Assembly (NCBI RefSeq): GCF_021130785.1
Contig: NW_025777984.1
Coordinates: forward strand, 18,108 to 82,107
DNA from: Homalodisca vitripennis
Taxonomy: Eukaryota; Arthropoda; Insecta; Hemiptera; Cicadellidae
DNA: 64,000 bases
Direction of reading: 5' to 3'
Below the pieces are notes generated by a model, which did not search any database, was not told where the DNA came from, and saw nothing but the letters and a program-made list of their open reading frames with translations. Below are positions 10,250 to 22,609 of this stretch, piece after piece. Made by a program: the position numbers and the translations under genes. Every line of letters starts with the position of its first letter. Positions within the stretch are counted from its first letter, which is position 1.

Positions 10250-12835
10250 ATAGTATATTACCCTATCATTTTTAAATTACAATAAAAGCTACATTTAAAA
10301 TTTCTTTACTACATGGTAGCGAATTTATCTGTAACAGTTAAAATTATGTTAATGTATTTCCTTATCTCTTATACTTTTTAACTTTTTGTTTTAAACAACA
10401 TTACTCTAATTTTTTTCCTCTTAGCTGCTTATCATCTCCTTTGGAAAGAATAGTGGGAATAGGGATGAAGGGAGCTATTGTGACATTACCTATATTACGT
10501 GGCACTTTAATAAATATTTACAGAGAGGTCGATTGTTGTTATTTAGGAATTTCAAGGTAGGAAAATCGAACATGATGCGCACACGATAGTCGAAGCGCAG
10601 CTCTAGCGATTGACGATTTTATAAGTAGACAAACTCTCTTACGATGCAACAAATAGTGTAGTAAACTGTATAGAATTAAATTTGTACTATTAAATATAAA
10701 AATAATATATACATATAGTATTGTTTATAGTATAGTCATGGACATTAATGACGGGTAGAGTTTTCATCGTACATATTAATGCATAGTACGAGAGCTGTCA
10801 TAAGTCTGAAGAGAACCTCAAGTTGTGATAAACAAGATTGATCACGTGACATGATGATTAGGGAACACGAAAGAGGGGGTGATCAATGTTTTAGGGCAGT
10901 AAAAGATAAATAAGTTACTGTCAATGTATAAAAAACAGATAGGGAACCGTTTATCTTATAATACAGAATTAACTCATATTTGAAAATTTGTTAAAATTCG
11001 GAGCATTTAATATTAAAACAAGTAACACCGAGTTTTATTATATATTGAACGGCTATCATTCTGGAAGTCACTATTTGTTCTTTTGATATAGCAAAACAAA
11101 TCGATAAAATTAATTTCAAAAGAACAAATATTAAAAATAAAACAAACCAGCAAAATAAACATTATAAGAGAAATAACGCAATCAATAATTTATATTTAAA
11201 TTACATTTATCTAAGTTTTTATGTTATATTAATTCATATTTAAATTTATATTTTAAAACCATTGTTTCGGAGATCTGATTTGTAAAAGGTTTATTCTGGT
11301 AAACTTGTAAATGCTAGTTAAAAATATGAGTAACCCATTTTGGTATATAGTAGAAACTTATTATATGTCGTATAAATTATTATAATGATGTAGGAATTTT
11401 CTTTTTAAAGGCTAATGAATCGTATTTACATTAAAAATGAGGAAATAAACTTGTTACTTTCACTTGCATTTTGAATGCACAGTACCAATAGTTTTTATGA
11501 ATAAAGGACAGAGTGAACTGTATGAAATTAAACCATAGTATGATATAGAATGTATTAACGTAACGGCATTGATTGTATCAATTTAAATTAAATTGAATTT
11601 CAAAGAAGCAACTTAATTTATATTGAAATGAATAAAGCAAATTCGTATGGAACTAATAGCCGGGAGTAGAATTACTGAGTAATTTGATTTCGTTGTTTCA
11701 AGTCCAATTATTACCAATAGCTAGGTGTGTAAACATTGTTACTGTTGTATTCTATTATTTCAGTAATATAGATGCATTCAATTTTCAAATAGCAATATTT
11801 ACTCTTTGCCTCTTTTAAGGGTACGATGTTTCACGTGAACAAGAATTAATTAAATTTAATTATTATAATCTATAGCTGCAATAAAAATAAGACATAAATA
11901 TAAATCCTAAGTAAATTTTTTATTTAATTAAAATTTGTCACAATGCACATTTTTTAGCTGTTTGTGTTTCCATTAAATTAGGATTCATTAGAAACCTATG
12001 TTCATATCAAACAACCTAACATTATGAGCTACCTATTCTATAACAGTTACCATTATATTCACGTTATAACCAATGTGAGAAGTTTTGATAATGGAAGCTA
12101 AACAGTTGTTTTAAGAAAGTTCTTATTATCATTAATATACAGATCAATTAAACATAGTCTTAAATGTACTGACAATATCTTGTCTAAATTTTTGAAGACG
12201 AAATAAATAATTAAAAAATAAACCAGAAAAATCAATATTAGTAGTTATAAGGACAATCAAAGTTCATGACACTCACTGGGCCTACACTAAACTAACAATA
12301 TTTAACGAACAGCGCACAATGTTTTATAATAATCACAATTTTTTTTAGTGCCATCCAGAACTGTTTTATTAAAGCAGCAAATCTAAGAAAACTTCTAATA
12401 AGGTATATATTATTATATAAAAATTCATATACCAGTAATAAAAAAGTAAGAGTACGCCACGCAAGGTTTTTGTAATAGGGCTCGCTAAGGTTCCATGCAA
12501 TATTTCAAAACTATATGTCAGTTAATTCTCGACATAGACTGCGGACAACATATAAAAGAAGATAACATTTAAAATTACTTCATTGAAGTAATTTTTTTGA
12601 GAAATAAAGCTTCATGCAAAATTTTAAGATGTATACGATAAATTTCTGGTCATATCTTTGCCACATAACGCGTTAAATACTTTATCATTGATTTGAAGTT
12701 TATATCAGTGTTTTAAAATATAAACGTCTCCATACTAAGTAATTATAAAATGATGCATGACTTGGGATATTTAGGTTACAAGTGTTAATATGCCCCATGT
12801 TTCAATCTCTTATGAGTGTATTAAGTTAATAAAAA
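10250..12835. other. No gene seen; AT-rich
   Basis: It contains the CACGTG-core repeat at 10760-10945 and a perfect 12-bp hairpin with one-base loop at 12571-12595. Otherwise only short chance ORFs. Confidence 0.55.
10760..10945 (-). repeat. Dispersed repeat with TCACGTGATCAATC core, copy 1
   Basis: Its reverse complement aligns with 58850-58985 over about 130 bp. The best-kept part is the 24-bp core around TCACGTGATCAATCTTG (10837-10860). The two copies are inverted relative to each other and about 48 kb apart. Family unknown. Confidence 0.65.
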
Positions 12836-12839
12836 AATT

Positions 12840-12995
12840 TATTCATTCTTACATTTTCTCATTGCAGTTATGGTTATTCATACGATTAATGTACAAATAT
12901 TCGCTAACGCTCTGGCAAATCTCGTATAGTGATATTCACCATAATTTATAGCTCAATGTTTCTAATGTATAAAGTAACCCTCACGCACAATTTAA
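12840..12995 (-). repeat. GTTAGCG-family repeat, fragment
   Basis: Minus-strand copy. It has TTCTCATTGCAGTTATGGTTA (decayed central module), then TTCGCTAACGCTCTGGCAAAT, the reverse complement of the GGCTGAGCGTTAGCGAA module. Confidence 0.65.
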
Positions 12996-12999
12996 ATTA

Positions 13000-13670
13000 T
13001 ATTGATCACTTAGTTCTGAGAGATCGTATGACCAAAAAGGCAGATACTCAGACTAACAAACATACAGAAATACAATTATTCAAGTATTGCAAGTAATAAG
13101 GTTTCCTCTAAAGTTCAGACGATTGGGTTATAATTCTTAGCAACCTAAGAATACGTGTAATGATAAATTGTTCTAGAGTATCAAGGGTGAGGTGTAGGGT
13201 TCGGGTTCATTTATTTAAACTCGACAACTCATTTCTCACTTTATCGACAGAAAGCAAATTTTAACAAATTAAAATATATCATATTTTTTATTCTTCTTGA
13301 CGATTATTTCCAATAATTCAAAAAATAATACACATATTTAATGACGAAAAGATTTTATAGTAGAATACATTTTAATATGTTATAGATTGACTGACCTCAT
13401 AATTTTAAAAACAACATTTCTTTCTAATAATAAAAATATTTCACGCCAAGATAAATGTTTCCGTATCTGCTTGAAGTAGATGCATTTTCAAACATTTGAA
13501 ATATACAAAAGATTGGAATAACTTTGAATCCCGTGTACTGCAATCTACGCGTATATTACTCATTTAATTGTAATAGCCGCAAACAAACTTCCAAAGAACT
13601 CAAAGATAAAAATCAATTCCATAGTATAAATCTCTACACCCAATGACTTACAATGAATCCTAACGAAAGT
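13000..13670. other. No gene seen; AT-rich
   Basis: Short chance ORFs only. A G-rich patch (AGGTGTAGGGTTCGGGTTC, about 13191-13209) is the only compositional feature. Confidence 0.55.
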
Positions 13671-13679
13671 TATTGTTCT

Positions 13680-13805
13680 TTATCACAGACAGCATGTGGC
13701 GGTACATTAAGCCGCATATTGCACAGACACCCATTGTTTGAGCTGCACTAAATGGTTCATTTCCCCTCCACATGTGGAGTGTAATGTTTGTTATTATTAT
13801 GAAAT
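13680..13805 (-). repeat. Dispersed repeat with unusually conserved core, copy 1
   Basis: Its reverse complement matches 56105-56225. The stretch 13729-13764 is identical to 56144-56179 over 36 bp, with good similarity on both sides and a small internal length difference. The two copies are inverted and 42 kb apart. I see no terminal repeat and no coding signal that would name the family. Confidence 0.7.
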
Positions 13806-13902
13806 GTTGGAAACATTTTCTCTTTGTAACTACAAGGTGTAACTATTCTATCGGAAATTACATGAACAGAACACAAATACCAAATAATATAAAAATGTTG
13901 TT

Positions 13903-14065
13903 GTCGCTTAGGGTTGCAACGTAGCGCTTACTACTTCAACTTGATCGAGCGTAGCTATTAATTGGATGGGTGACCACTGAGCGATGCTGTTCTTGCAAGC
14001 AGCCCGACTGCCTGACCATTGGTGGTTTGGAAGTCACCTTTAAGCCGTTAGTCTCCAGGTTATTT
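13903..14065 (+). repeat. 5S rRNA-derived SINE-like repeat, copy 1
   Basis: It carries the box C-like GGATGGGTGACC (13964-13975) of a 5S rRNA internal control region, preceded by a decayed TTGATCGAGCGTAGCT equivalent of the 5S middle. The downstream part TGCAAGCAGCCC then GGAAGTCACCTTTAAGCCGT is not 5S and is shared with other copies. The 5S part would drive Pol III transcription (known for SINE3-class elements). It is diverged and is not a 5S gene. Confidence 0.75.
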
Positions 14066-14069
14066 CCAA

Positions 14070-15050
14070 AATTAAAGCAATCTCATTTAAACACTCAATT
14101 ACGATTAAATATTGAGAACTATGTGTAACCTATAACATTTTTATAAAGTTAATCTATATAAAAAAATATAAAATATGAGTGTTTTTTTTTACATTATGGC
14201 CGAAAAACTATGAAACCACATTTTCAACATAATTTTCACAGTGGCAGTTTATCATTCAATCCGTGATTGTGCTAGAATTAATCAATATCTCTCGTCCCAC
14301 ACTTGTGAGTTTTACAAGTATACTTCACCACATGACAAGGTACTTGATATTTCTCTATATATCTTTCAACGGCAAATATTTCAGATGAAGTGGCGTATTC
14401 ACATCATTTGAATAAGTGCATACACAGCGTAGTCTATGTAATGACATTCTATCTAAATATGGAATAGTTAAAATGCGTTTTTCATTCATTAATATTATTC
14501 ATGAACTGAATGGGAGCTGAATTCTTAATTTCGTATGGCTTGTAATAACTTAATGAAATTAACGGTAACACCCCAAATGAACATTACACATTACACAGAA
14601 GTGTTGTATTAACCATACTACTTCAAATGCATGAAATAAATCAAATGTAATTAACACGCTCTCATAACAGTATCAAATTGGCTGAATTTCGACTTTTACC
14701 CGTACGTGTACACTCTGCTTGAACAAAACTAGATCACTCACTATATTAAATTATAGAACGTTTAAAATTACCCTCCCATTGAAAGCTGTTGGTATTACCA
14801 TACATTAGCAAAGGCACTGGAACATAAAAAAGATGTTCTGTCCGTGACCGAATAAAATAACCATTGTTAATATTATATTAATCAGGAAATATTAAGCAAT
14901 AAAACACAAACAATAAAGCAGGCTTCAATAACTTGCTATTACGTATCTATCGGTAATTTGTGATTTAGGTTGCAAGCATTAATTTATCCGTTCGTGGCGG
15001 CTTTAAGATTAATCGTTTATGTTTTAGTCTCTTTTGAGTTAGTTGAGTAA
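14070..15050. other. No gene seen; AT-rich
   Basis: No repeat or coding signal I can support. Confidence 0.5.
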
Positions 15051-15054
15051 GTCT

Positions 15055-15265
15055 TTTTTTTATTGATGGGGAAAATACTAATGCATCGTCAGCGAATTCC
15101 ACTGGGGTGTAGGAGTCGGACCCACTAAAAACCCCAACGGCCTCTTAGGACAGCTTTCCGCATTGTTTCAAGAGGGTACCAAGTTAGCCAGCAGATGCCT
15201 CTTACAATATCAGGCCAGAGCTTGTCATTTAGAGCTAGTCCTTCAATCTTCACTTAATACACAGA
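15055..15265 (-). mobile_element. GC-richer fragment, possible non-LTR retrotransposon 3' remnant
   Basis: About 210 bp with raised GC. Read on the minus strand it gives TGGGGTTTTTAGTGGGTCC (about 15118-15136) after a broken coding-like stretch. That G-rich TTTTTAGTGGG motif recalls the 3' end of R1/LOA-type non-LTR elements, by memory only. No intact frame. Confidence 0.3.
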
Positions 15266-15269
15266 TCAG

Positions 15270-16990
15270 TAAGTCTTAAGTTGGAATAAGTTTGTCATTA
15301 AATGTAATAAAACGAGTTAATTAAGGTATATATTTTAATCGATATCTATCAACATAATTTTAACAACAAAATAAACCATGAATTTTAATTTTACGCTAAA
15401 CAAGTTTCACATATAAAATAAAATAAAAATCTTATAAGAATAGTTTTATACCTTGTTATTTTCTTGATACTCTTTTCAGTAGTTGCTATACAACTGTACT
15501 ACCTCACACACTTTAAATAAACAATACAGTATTTCCATTACAACGCCATAAATTCTCACAGTTTTGTGGAGTATTCGTAATATATTCAAAAATATTCACA
15601 ATGTGCTTAAAACATTTACAACCCATGTGTGCTAAATATTGTACTCTTATGAAAATTCAGCCAATGTTACTATTTAAACAATAACAATACTAACTTATAC
15701 TACGATTGGAGATCTTCTACTGACTAAATTATTCTAGTTGGACCCACCTGAGGAAGAGATCAGATTACAGATTTAGAAACACGATATTGCTGATTTTCTT
15801 TTATCACTAATCGAGATTATTGTCCAAAAATTTCGTTTTTTTTTTCACAAAATACGCAAACGTCAATTAAAAAGATGGTACCTCTTTGTATTTGGGAGTA
15901 GAGCCTGTACGTTTATCAAATTAACTTTGAAAATGAATATTATTTTAATAATTTTGATTTTGAGTATATATTTGAAAGATACAATGTAAATGTTTTTATA
16001 GTAAAATCATGCAAGTGATTATGTGCTTCGCAAGTCACAGTAGAGCGGATAGAATTCAATGCTATGGCTTCTACCTAAATATAAAACGTCCGGTAATCTC
16101 TCCACTTCTCTAGATACCTCCGGTCAGTGGCTGTGTGCAGGTACTTGACTCTGTTACAGAACTTCTCAATATTGACCTACTTTACATTGATTTCTACCCA
16201 CAGCCGACTTTCGTTCATTTGTATTATCTATACAAAATTATAAAATTATATGAACAACTGATGTTGCTTGCACACGATATTACTTTTATTTATATTATAT
16301 TCTTTAATATATAGATCTCAGTCAAACAAATATTCAAGTCCATAGTTTTTTTTTTATTTTAATAATGTTTCACTCTTATTACAATTTACAAATTACAATA
16401 TTTTATATTGTGAACATATATATTGGTAAGTAGATGTATTATTTGCTTCCGATCACTGAAACCGTATATATTTTCTTAACGTAAATTGGAGAGAAATAAA
16501 TTTAATTTCTAAATATACCTAAAGTTGGTTTAATTTAAATCAATGAATAATTACTAATTGGTTTCTCTATTGTGCCTCCATGAAAAAGTCTGTAAAAAGC
16601 AATATTCTAAAATATTCTCCACAGCGTACAGGTCCAAAGTAGAAACTAGTGCGTACAGGTAACCATAGTAAAGTCGTAGATCGTTGGAGTGATAGAGATA
16701 GCCTACTATCCTTCCTCATGGATGACCTCGATCATGGACAGGAAGCGATCACTACTACCAACATACCATCCTGAAATCGTCGAATTCCTGATATTTCAAG
16801 TCTTATTCCTAATAATATTAAAATGCTACAATTCTTTTGCAAAATTAAATTGTGCATCTTAAAAATCGTTATAACTTTGATAAGGAATCACAAGGATAAC
16901 CTCCTGGAAGTATTGGCGATTCAAAGTATGGATTATATTCTAAGTTTCACTGCAATCTCACTATCAGTGTGAAATCGTGGCGCTTTTGTA
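15270..16990. other. No gene seen; AT-rich
   Basis: Slightly GC-richer patches at about 16030-16210 and 16630-16760 have no frame and no match to the other repeats here. Confidence 0.5.
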
Positions 16991-16994
16991 TATA

Positions 16995-17365
16995 AAAACA
17001 ACAAATCGAACTCCATAGTGGACATACCATTAGAAAACTCATTCTTGTCTATGTAGTTTTCTATCATGCTACATGATGCATTCCCACTTTTGTTCATTAA
17101 TTTGCATTTCTATATTATTGTTTTGAGAATAATACACACACATGAAGTTACTATAAAATGGTGTTGCACGTCTTGGAATATTTAGGCTGTCCGATGTAAA
17201 ATACGTCACATGTACGAATCTGTTATGCGCGTACTCAGTTTGTTTAAAAATATATTTATTCTTATAGTTTATTGTTACCATCACGGTTTACTCGTAAGAC
17301 AAATTAAAAAATATTCATTACCGCTCAGTAAAATCTCATAGAAGGCCATGGACCATCATCGAACT
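16995..17365 (-). repeat. GTTAGCG-family repeat, diverged
   Basis: The minus-strand central module (GTTACCATCACGGTTTACTCGTAAGAC, split by mutation) lies near 17275-17300. The TACCGCTCAGTAAAATCTCAT module near 17320 and ATGGACCATCATCGAACTC near 17350 follow in the expected order. Confidence 0.65.
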
Positions 17366-17369
17366 CACT

Positions 17370-18417
17370 ATAGCACTATAGTTATAGTATATATAGGTAA
17401 AGGTGGTTTGTATGTTTTTTTTAATATTTTGTATAACATATACAATTGAAGGTAGCCCGGGGCACTACATAGGGATAAAATTTAAATATGACAAACAAAG
17501 GTATAAAAATAATGATATGACTGCTTCTTTATAACTTACGGCTATTTCTTGATCCTAATATTATCATCATATTAAAATATTGGTTTAAAATCATAAATTA
17601 TTAAAAAACATTTTAAAACTAGCTAATGACGTCAAATTAGTAAAGAAACATCTTTGAGATTATTAATTTTTTTATGAAACTAATGAAAACATGTAATATG
17701 AATGTAACATTGTATGCATAGAATTTGAATAATTGTTATTGCTGCAGTAACAACCACTTCATACTGTTAATTGGTTAATCCTGTCCTACTAATACCCTGA
17801 TTGACATTATGTTGTGTATGCTAATTGTTTGACGACACGATCGGAAAAGTCATAAATATATTTAAAACGTTCTTCTAGAATATCTGAACAATAATATATT
17901 GGTAGTTTTTGTTCCCAGAACTCACAGGATATTTAATAATAATTAATCTTTTACAATAATAATTATTAATACTTTTAAATGTTTCTATGTTTATCAATAA
18001 TTTAGTGAATAATGTGTGTGTGTGTGTTATAAACTAAATTCATATAAGCTAAAGAATTTGATTACTAAAAATATGGTGGTTTTATTATGTTTATTAGTAC
18101 AAGAATTTATGACTACAAATGCATAAACCCTCCATGATTAATGCGTGTAGTTATGTGACACTAAATATTAATTAAACTTATTTGATAAATAACATAGAAT
18201 GATAACTAAACAGAGTATCAGTAATGATAATTTATACATCGAATATCCAAATCGTCATATTTACATAAAAAAATTATTGCATTATATTTTAATAACATTT
18301 ATTTTTATCTCTGTTTTAGTTTTGTGCGCGGGCTTCAAAAAGCTTAAGGTGATTAATATTGTTTACATGAAATTGCAAAGCACATTAGGCTTTAATACGA
18401 TGTAATAATTCTAAAAC

Positions 18418-18458
<41 letters not shown>

Positions 18459-21335
18459 TGTATTTATGTTTTGAAAGTTAAAAATTACAATGGTCTGTAA
18501 AATATAAAACTACGTAACAAAATGGAACGGTAGCCAAATTTTTAACTCATTCAGGGAAGTTCTAGCACCAGTAAAACATTTTCAGCACTAGTCGTCGTAC
18601 CTGTCAACCACGATTGGTATTTGCAGCATATGAACGAAAAGAAACTAATACGTGCTCATAAGATTGAAAATAGTAAAAAAATCGCAATGTTTATAAACTA
18701 CAAGTTTATAACGATTAGTAATATAAATTTAAGAATGAGATCATTTTTATTTTGGAGGTAAACTAACAAAGCCACATGGCAGTGGGATTTTGTCCAATGC
18801 CAATCGTCCAAATGACTTTATCTCGGCAACCATCGGGACGTTACTTCGCTGGCTGGTCTAACTTACAGATTGGCCAATCAGATAGCATTAGTAAATATAA
18901 AATGACTATAAACCTATACATTTACTACAGCTTTACTTGCTTAAAATATATTACTAATCAGCTCCAAGCAAAGTTAAAGTATTCATAGGCGTGTGTTGAT
19001 ATTTCGTATTACGCTATTTAGAAAGTAGTACTTGTTGAGTTTTTATGTGTTTCTCTTTAGGAGATCATTACTTTTATTTAATCTGTATCAACAAATATGA
19101 GTAAAATTGTGTGGGAGAGCTTGCCCTTAAAAAGAGCTCAATAAACATCGTATCTCAAGATAAGGATAAGACGTTTATGTTCCTTACAGACATTATAGCC
19201 CAACCTTGCTCTGGACGTTTATTTCCATCGTTATCTGATAATGTTTCCGCTTTTCAGTGAAACAAGACAGTTTTCATTAATAATAGATGTACGTTTTTAT
19301 TTATAGGGATTTGTTCCTTTGTTTTAATTTTAAACTCATAAAATATTTACGTTAGAATGAATGCACTTGATTTTAAGTGTTACGCCATATAAAGGATATT
19401 TACAGATACATTTTTTTGTATCATAAGTTTATTTCTTTAAGAATTCCATTGAATATTAAACAACCTCAAATATTTAAAAAAGGTTTTTGGTTTATTCTGA
19501 TATACTTTTACTGTATAGCTATGAGTACAGCTTGAATATTCAGTGTGCATTTGGTAATAATACTGGTTTTAAAGTAATTTTACGATTTCCGAGTATATAT
19601 TTACTACTAGTTCAGATCTCACCAACACTGCTTACATTATAATAGTATTACTTTCAGCTTTTACTTTAAGAGACTACTTTTGATTCAAATCTAGATAAAG
19701 CATGAGATTTTTAAAAGACATGAATAAATGACATGACGACCAGAGATAAAGATGCTGCATGGCAATACGTAGACAATAAATGGAACTCTGATGAGTTTAA
19801 AATGGTCAAAACTGTGCCAGTAGTAGTTTTCACCCACGAAAACTCTTATTTGCTACCAATCTTAACGATTTCAATCAGTTTTCCTTTATTTTCCTATTTC
19901 TGATAGGGGCAATGTGAGTAATTACAGTGAAATAATAATGAGATGTTAAATTTACTTCCTTCATGAATATTCAAAATAATAAAAATATCAAGCGAGGAAG
20001 TAAACACTGCTACTATTTCTAGTAGTGTGGAAATTTAACCAAAGATACTTATAAAACTATAACAAAAATATAACTGATTTTATCCTAGAATGTTACATAG
20101 ATGACTAATCTCCCTTCTGCACAAGGCTATCTGTCTACTCTGTTTAATCTTTACATTTAAAGTTGATTACTAAATAACTATTGATAATAACTAAAAATTA
20201 AATTAAATAAAACTTAATGCTAGCCTTGAAATAGTAAATAGAACCATCTAGGAACGGAAAAACATCAAAAACCGTGAAATAAAACGAGTAATATTAGTTT
20301 TAATAAATAGCTAGTTTTGCATAAGTTTTTTTAAGCGACTTAAACATTATCATTTAGTATCGCAGAGTTTTTTTCTGAATTGAAAACCTACATCAACCAT
20401 CAACAACACTATGCTCTAGTGGATGGCCTCTATAACAATGTGCAGATGCTCAAACTCAAATGGTATAATTGTTATTCTCAGTTATATTTTGTGTTGTCAG
20501 ATGTGTGAAATGCGTTTTATTTTTGAAATATGACGTTAAGTTTTTTTTATACGTAAATGTTCTATTTTAAATTTTTTTTGTTACTATAATACATTTATTG
20601 TATTTAGTGTATATTATTGTAATCGGACCTGTTTTAATACATGTAATTCATGTCACTGACAACTTTACTGGTATTGTTACTATTTCTTACTGTATCACTA
20701 TGATTGAAAGGATAATTTTAAAATATAAACATAGGGAAAATAAATTTACAATTATTATTTGTTTATTTTGGCAGTATAAATATAATTTAACGTTTTAAAA
20801 AACTAGCAACCACAAACTGTTAAACCTCACTGTTATTTGCAGCAGTGTTACAGCTTTTAAAATTGCCGGATCTTAAATTGGTTTCGCTGCACTGTTCTAC
20901 AAGGGCTTCTAGGTTTCATCCTGATGGCACCTGGATTATTCTCTTATGCTTTAAATATATTTAGAAGTTTCCTAATATATATAACGTATATTCTTTGGAT
21001 ACCAAGGTTAGTTTTATATTCGTAAACTTTGTTTCTATTTTAATTGTTTTATTCAGACGTGGATATTAAAATGCTGATAATTTCAAATCCATACCAAAAA
21101 GCTGTGTTTTATTTTGAATTCCGCTAACAAAATTTAGAAGTATAACCAATAGTTTACAAACAAAATTGTTGAAGGATTTCCTTTCTTCAAAATATTTTGA
21201 CTGAAATTTAGCTATCGTAGGACACATCTAGATCGTAACTACTCACATTATATATTTGAGAATAATACTTAGTGTACATATGTTGCTATGCTATATGTTA
21301 AAGTTATGTGATTCACTATGAATGTATGTATACAT
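17370..21335. other. No gene seen; AT-rich
   Basis: It holds a (TA)17 tract at 18421-18454 and a GC-richer patch at 18770-18900. That patch has ATTGGCCAATCAGA (a CCAAT-type palindrome) about 27 bp before AAATATAAAATG, promoter-like but with no gene after it. A second GC-richer patch is at 20870-20960. No coding signal. Confidence 0.5.
18421..18454. repeat. (TA)17 microsatellite
   Basis: Uninterrupted TA units in AT-rich non-coding sequence. Confidence 0.97.
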
Positions 21336-21339
21336 TTTC

Positions 21340-21440
21340 TCATTGCAATCTTGGTTACACCTAAGACACAAAAGAAACCCATAGCCATCAGTCAAATCCC
21401 ATAGAGAAACATGCACCATCATCGAAATAGGTTATGCATA
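21340..21440 (-). repeat. GTTAGCG-family repeat, fragment
   Basis: Minus-strand central part: TTCTCATTGCAATCTTGGTTA, then CATAGCCATCAGTCAAATCCCAT and ATGCACCATCATCGAAATAG, in the family order. Confidence 0.6.
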
Positions 21441-21754
21441 TATACAATTTAAAATTTAGGCAAAATATTAGGTCTTTGCGCATAAACATACAGATAATAA
21501 ATAATAGTTTGAAAAACTAAAAGAAAACACGCTTTTATAGCTAACCAAACTAAAAAATAGAAAATATTTTTTTAATTACAATGAGTTTATATTATGGTAG
21601 TAGAATGCAAAACAATCATTCATAGTCAATCACCTCAAAATAAAATTATAATAAAATTTAAGTTATTAACTGAATAAATTAATTCATACCAAAAAGCGTG
21701 GGGTGCTTGATATATTAAATATTACTATTATTGTATCGATAATTTTATCTTTGA

Positions 21755-22015
21755 GAGGAGACTTATGAAATGTAGTAAAATGCACCCCAGGTTAAAGGTT
21801 TTGTCCTATTATTAGCTACCAACGGGGAAATAGCAACCTGCATCGCCTCAATATGACTCCTCGAGCTTGCACTTTGTCGGCTCTGATCCCTGGAGACTCG
21901 GAGCTTCGCAGTTCTCTTTAGATTAATTTTATTGTCGTAAAAATCGAAGGCTGGCATCAAAGCTACCAAGGTGGCTATTTAAAACACCTTTGCCGGAATT
22001 GAGGGTTAGGTATGT
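21755..22015 (-). other. GC-richer segment of unknown origin
   Basis: About 260 bp stands well above its flanks in GC. The minus strand holds a 68-codon frame with no recognisable domain, ending shortly after NNRTKPLTWGAFYYIS. It could be the end of a transposon ORF or a retrocopy. No match elsewhere in the window. Confidence 0.35.
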
Positions 22016-22180
22016 GAAGTATTTAATAAACGTAATGTTGGCTACTATATATCATTTATCATCCTTACTGAGCTGTATTAAAGCTATTACTTATTTGAGA
22101 TGTACTATTATAAAATGTTACACTTAACTAAGTTGAATTTTTCGTATCGCGAATCATTTTATATTTTTATCATATAATTG

Positions 22181-22181
<1 letters not shown>

Positions 22182-22237
<56 letters not shown>
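22182..22237. repeat. (TA)n microsatellite abutting tRNA-like element
   Basis: About 28 TA units lie directly 3' (in element orientation) of the first tRNA-like element, where a SINE tail would be. Confidence 0.95.
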
Positions 22238-22241
<4 letters not shown>

Positions 22242-22269
22242 CAATAAACAATGAATCGCAAAAAGTACT

Positions 22270-22338
22270 TGCTCCGCCGGGACTCGAACCCGGATCTCTT
22301 ACTTGCCGGGTGAATGTGCTACCATTACACAACAGAGC
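22270..22338 (-). tRNA. tRNA-Ala(GGC)-like element, copy 1, probably SINE-derived
   Basis: The 69-nt minus-strand sequence folds as a tRNA. The acceptor is GCTCTGT with GCGGAGC plus A73. The D stem is GTGT/GCAC around AATGGTA. The anticodon loop is CCGGCAA (anticodon GGC). The T arm is CCGGG-TTCGAGT-CCCGG. Base 33 is C instead of the invariant T, and the anticodon stem has one C-A mismatch. A T5 Pol III terminator follows at 22264-22260. An Ala GGC anticodon is essentially absent from eukaryotic tRNA sets. With the loop defect, this points to a tRNA-derived repeat rather than a working tRNA. Confidence 0.6.
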
Positions 22339-22523
22339 CCTCACTTTTTTTCCGATTCAATTATTTTGTATTTGGCCGTATCTGTCACATATGCGTTTAA
22401 ATAAGCAAACTAACATATGATCGGAAGACCTAATACCTGTCAAATGACTTTTATTTACATTAAATAGTATAAATGTCAATAGCCCTATTTAATTTCAATA
22501 TACATTGAATCGCAAAAAGTACT

Positions 22524-22592
22524 TGCTCCGCCGGGACTCGAACCCGGATCTCTCACTTGCCGGGTGAATGTGCTACCATTACGCCACAGAGC
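22524..22592 (-). tRNA. tRNA-Ala(GGC)-like element, copy 2, probably SINE-derived
   Basis: Same strand as copy 1, 254 bp away. The 69-nt body differs at a few positions. Its anticodon stem TTCAC/GTGAG pairs fully, whereas its D stem has a C-A mismatch. C33 and anticodon GGC are the same, and a T5 terminator follows at 22518-22514. Similarity to copy 1 extends about 25 bp past the tRNA body on the 3' side (to TTGAAATT) and a few bases on the 5' side. The repeated unit is therefore about 115 bp and includes non-tRNA flank, as expected for a short SINE or a local duplication. Confidence 0.6.
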
Positions 22593-22609
22593 CCTCACTT
22601 TTTCTTTGA

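Noticed and set aside
22270..22592. Calling the two tRNA-like sequences working tRNA-Ala genes
   Set aside because: C at position 33, a stem mismatch in each copy, and an anticodon not used in eukaryotes argue against function in translation.
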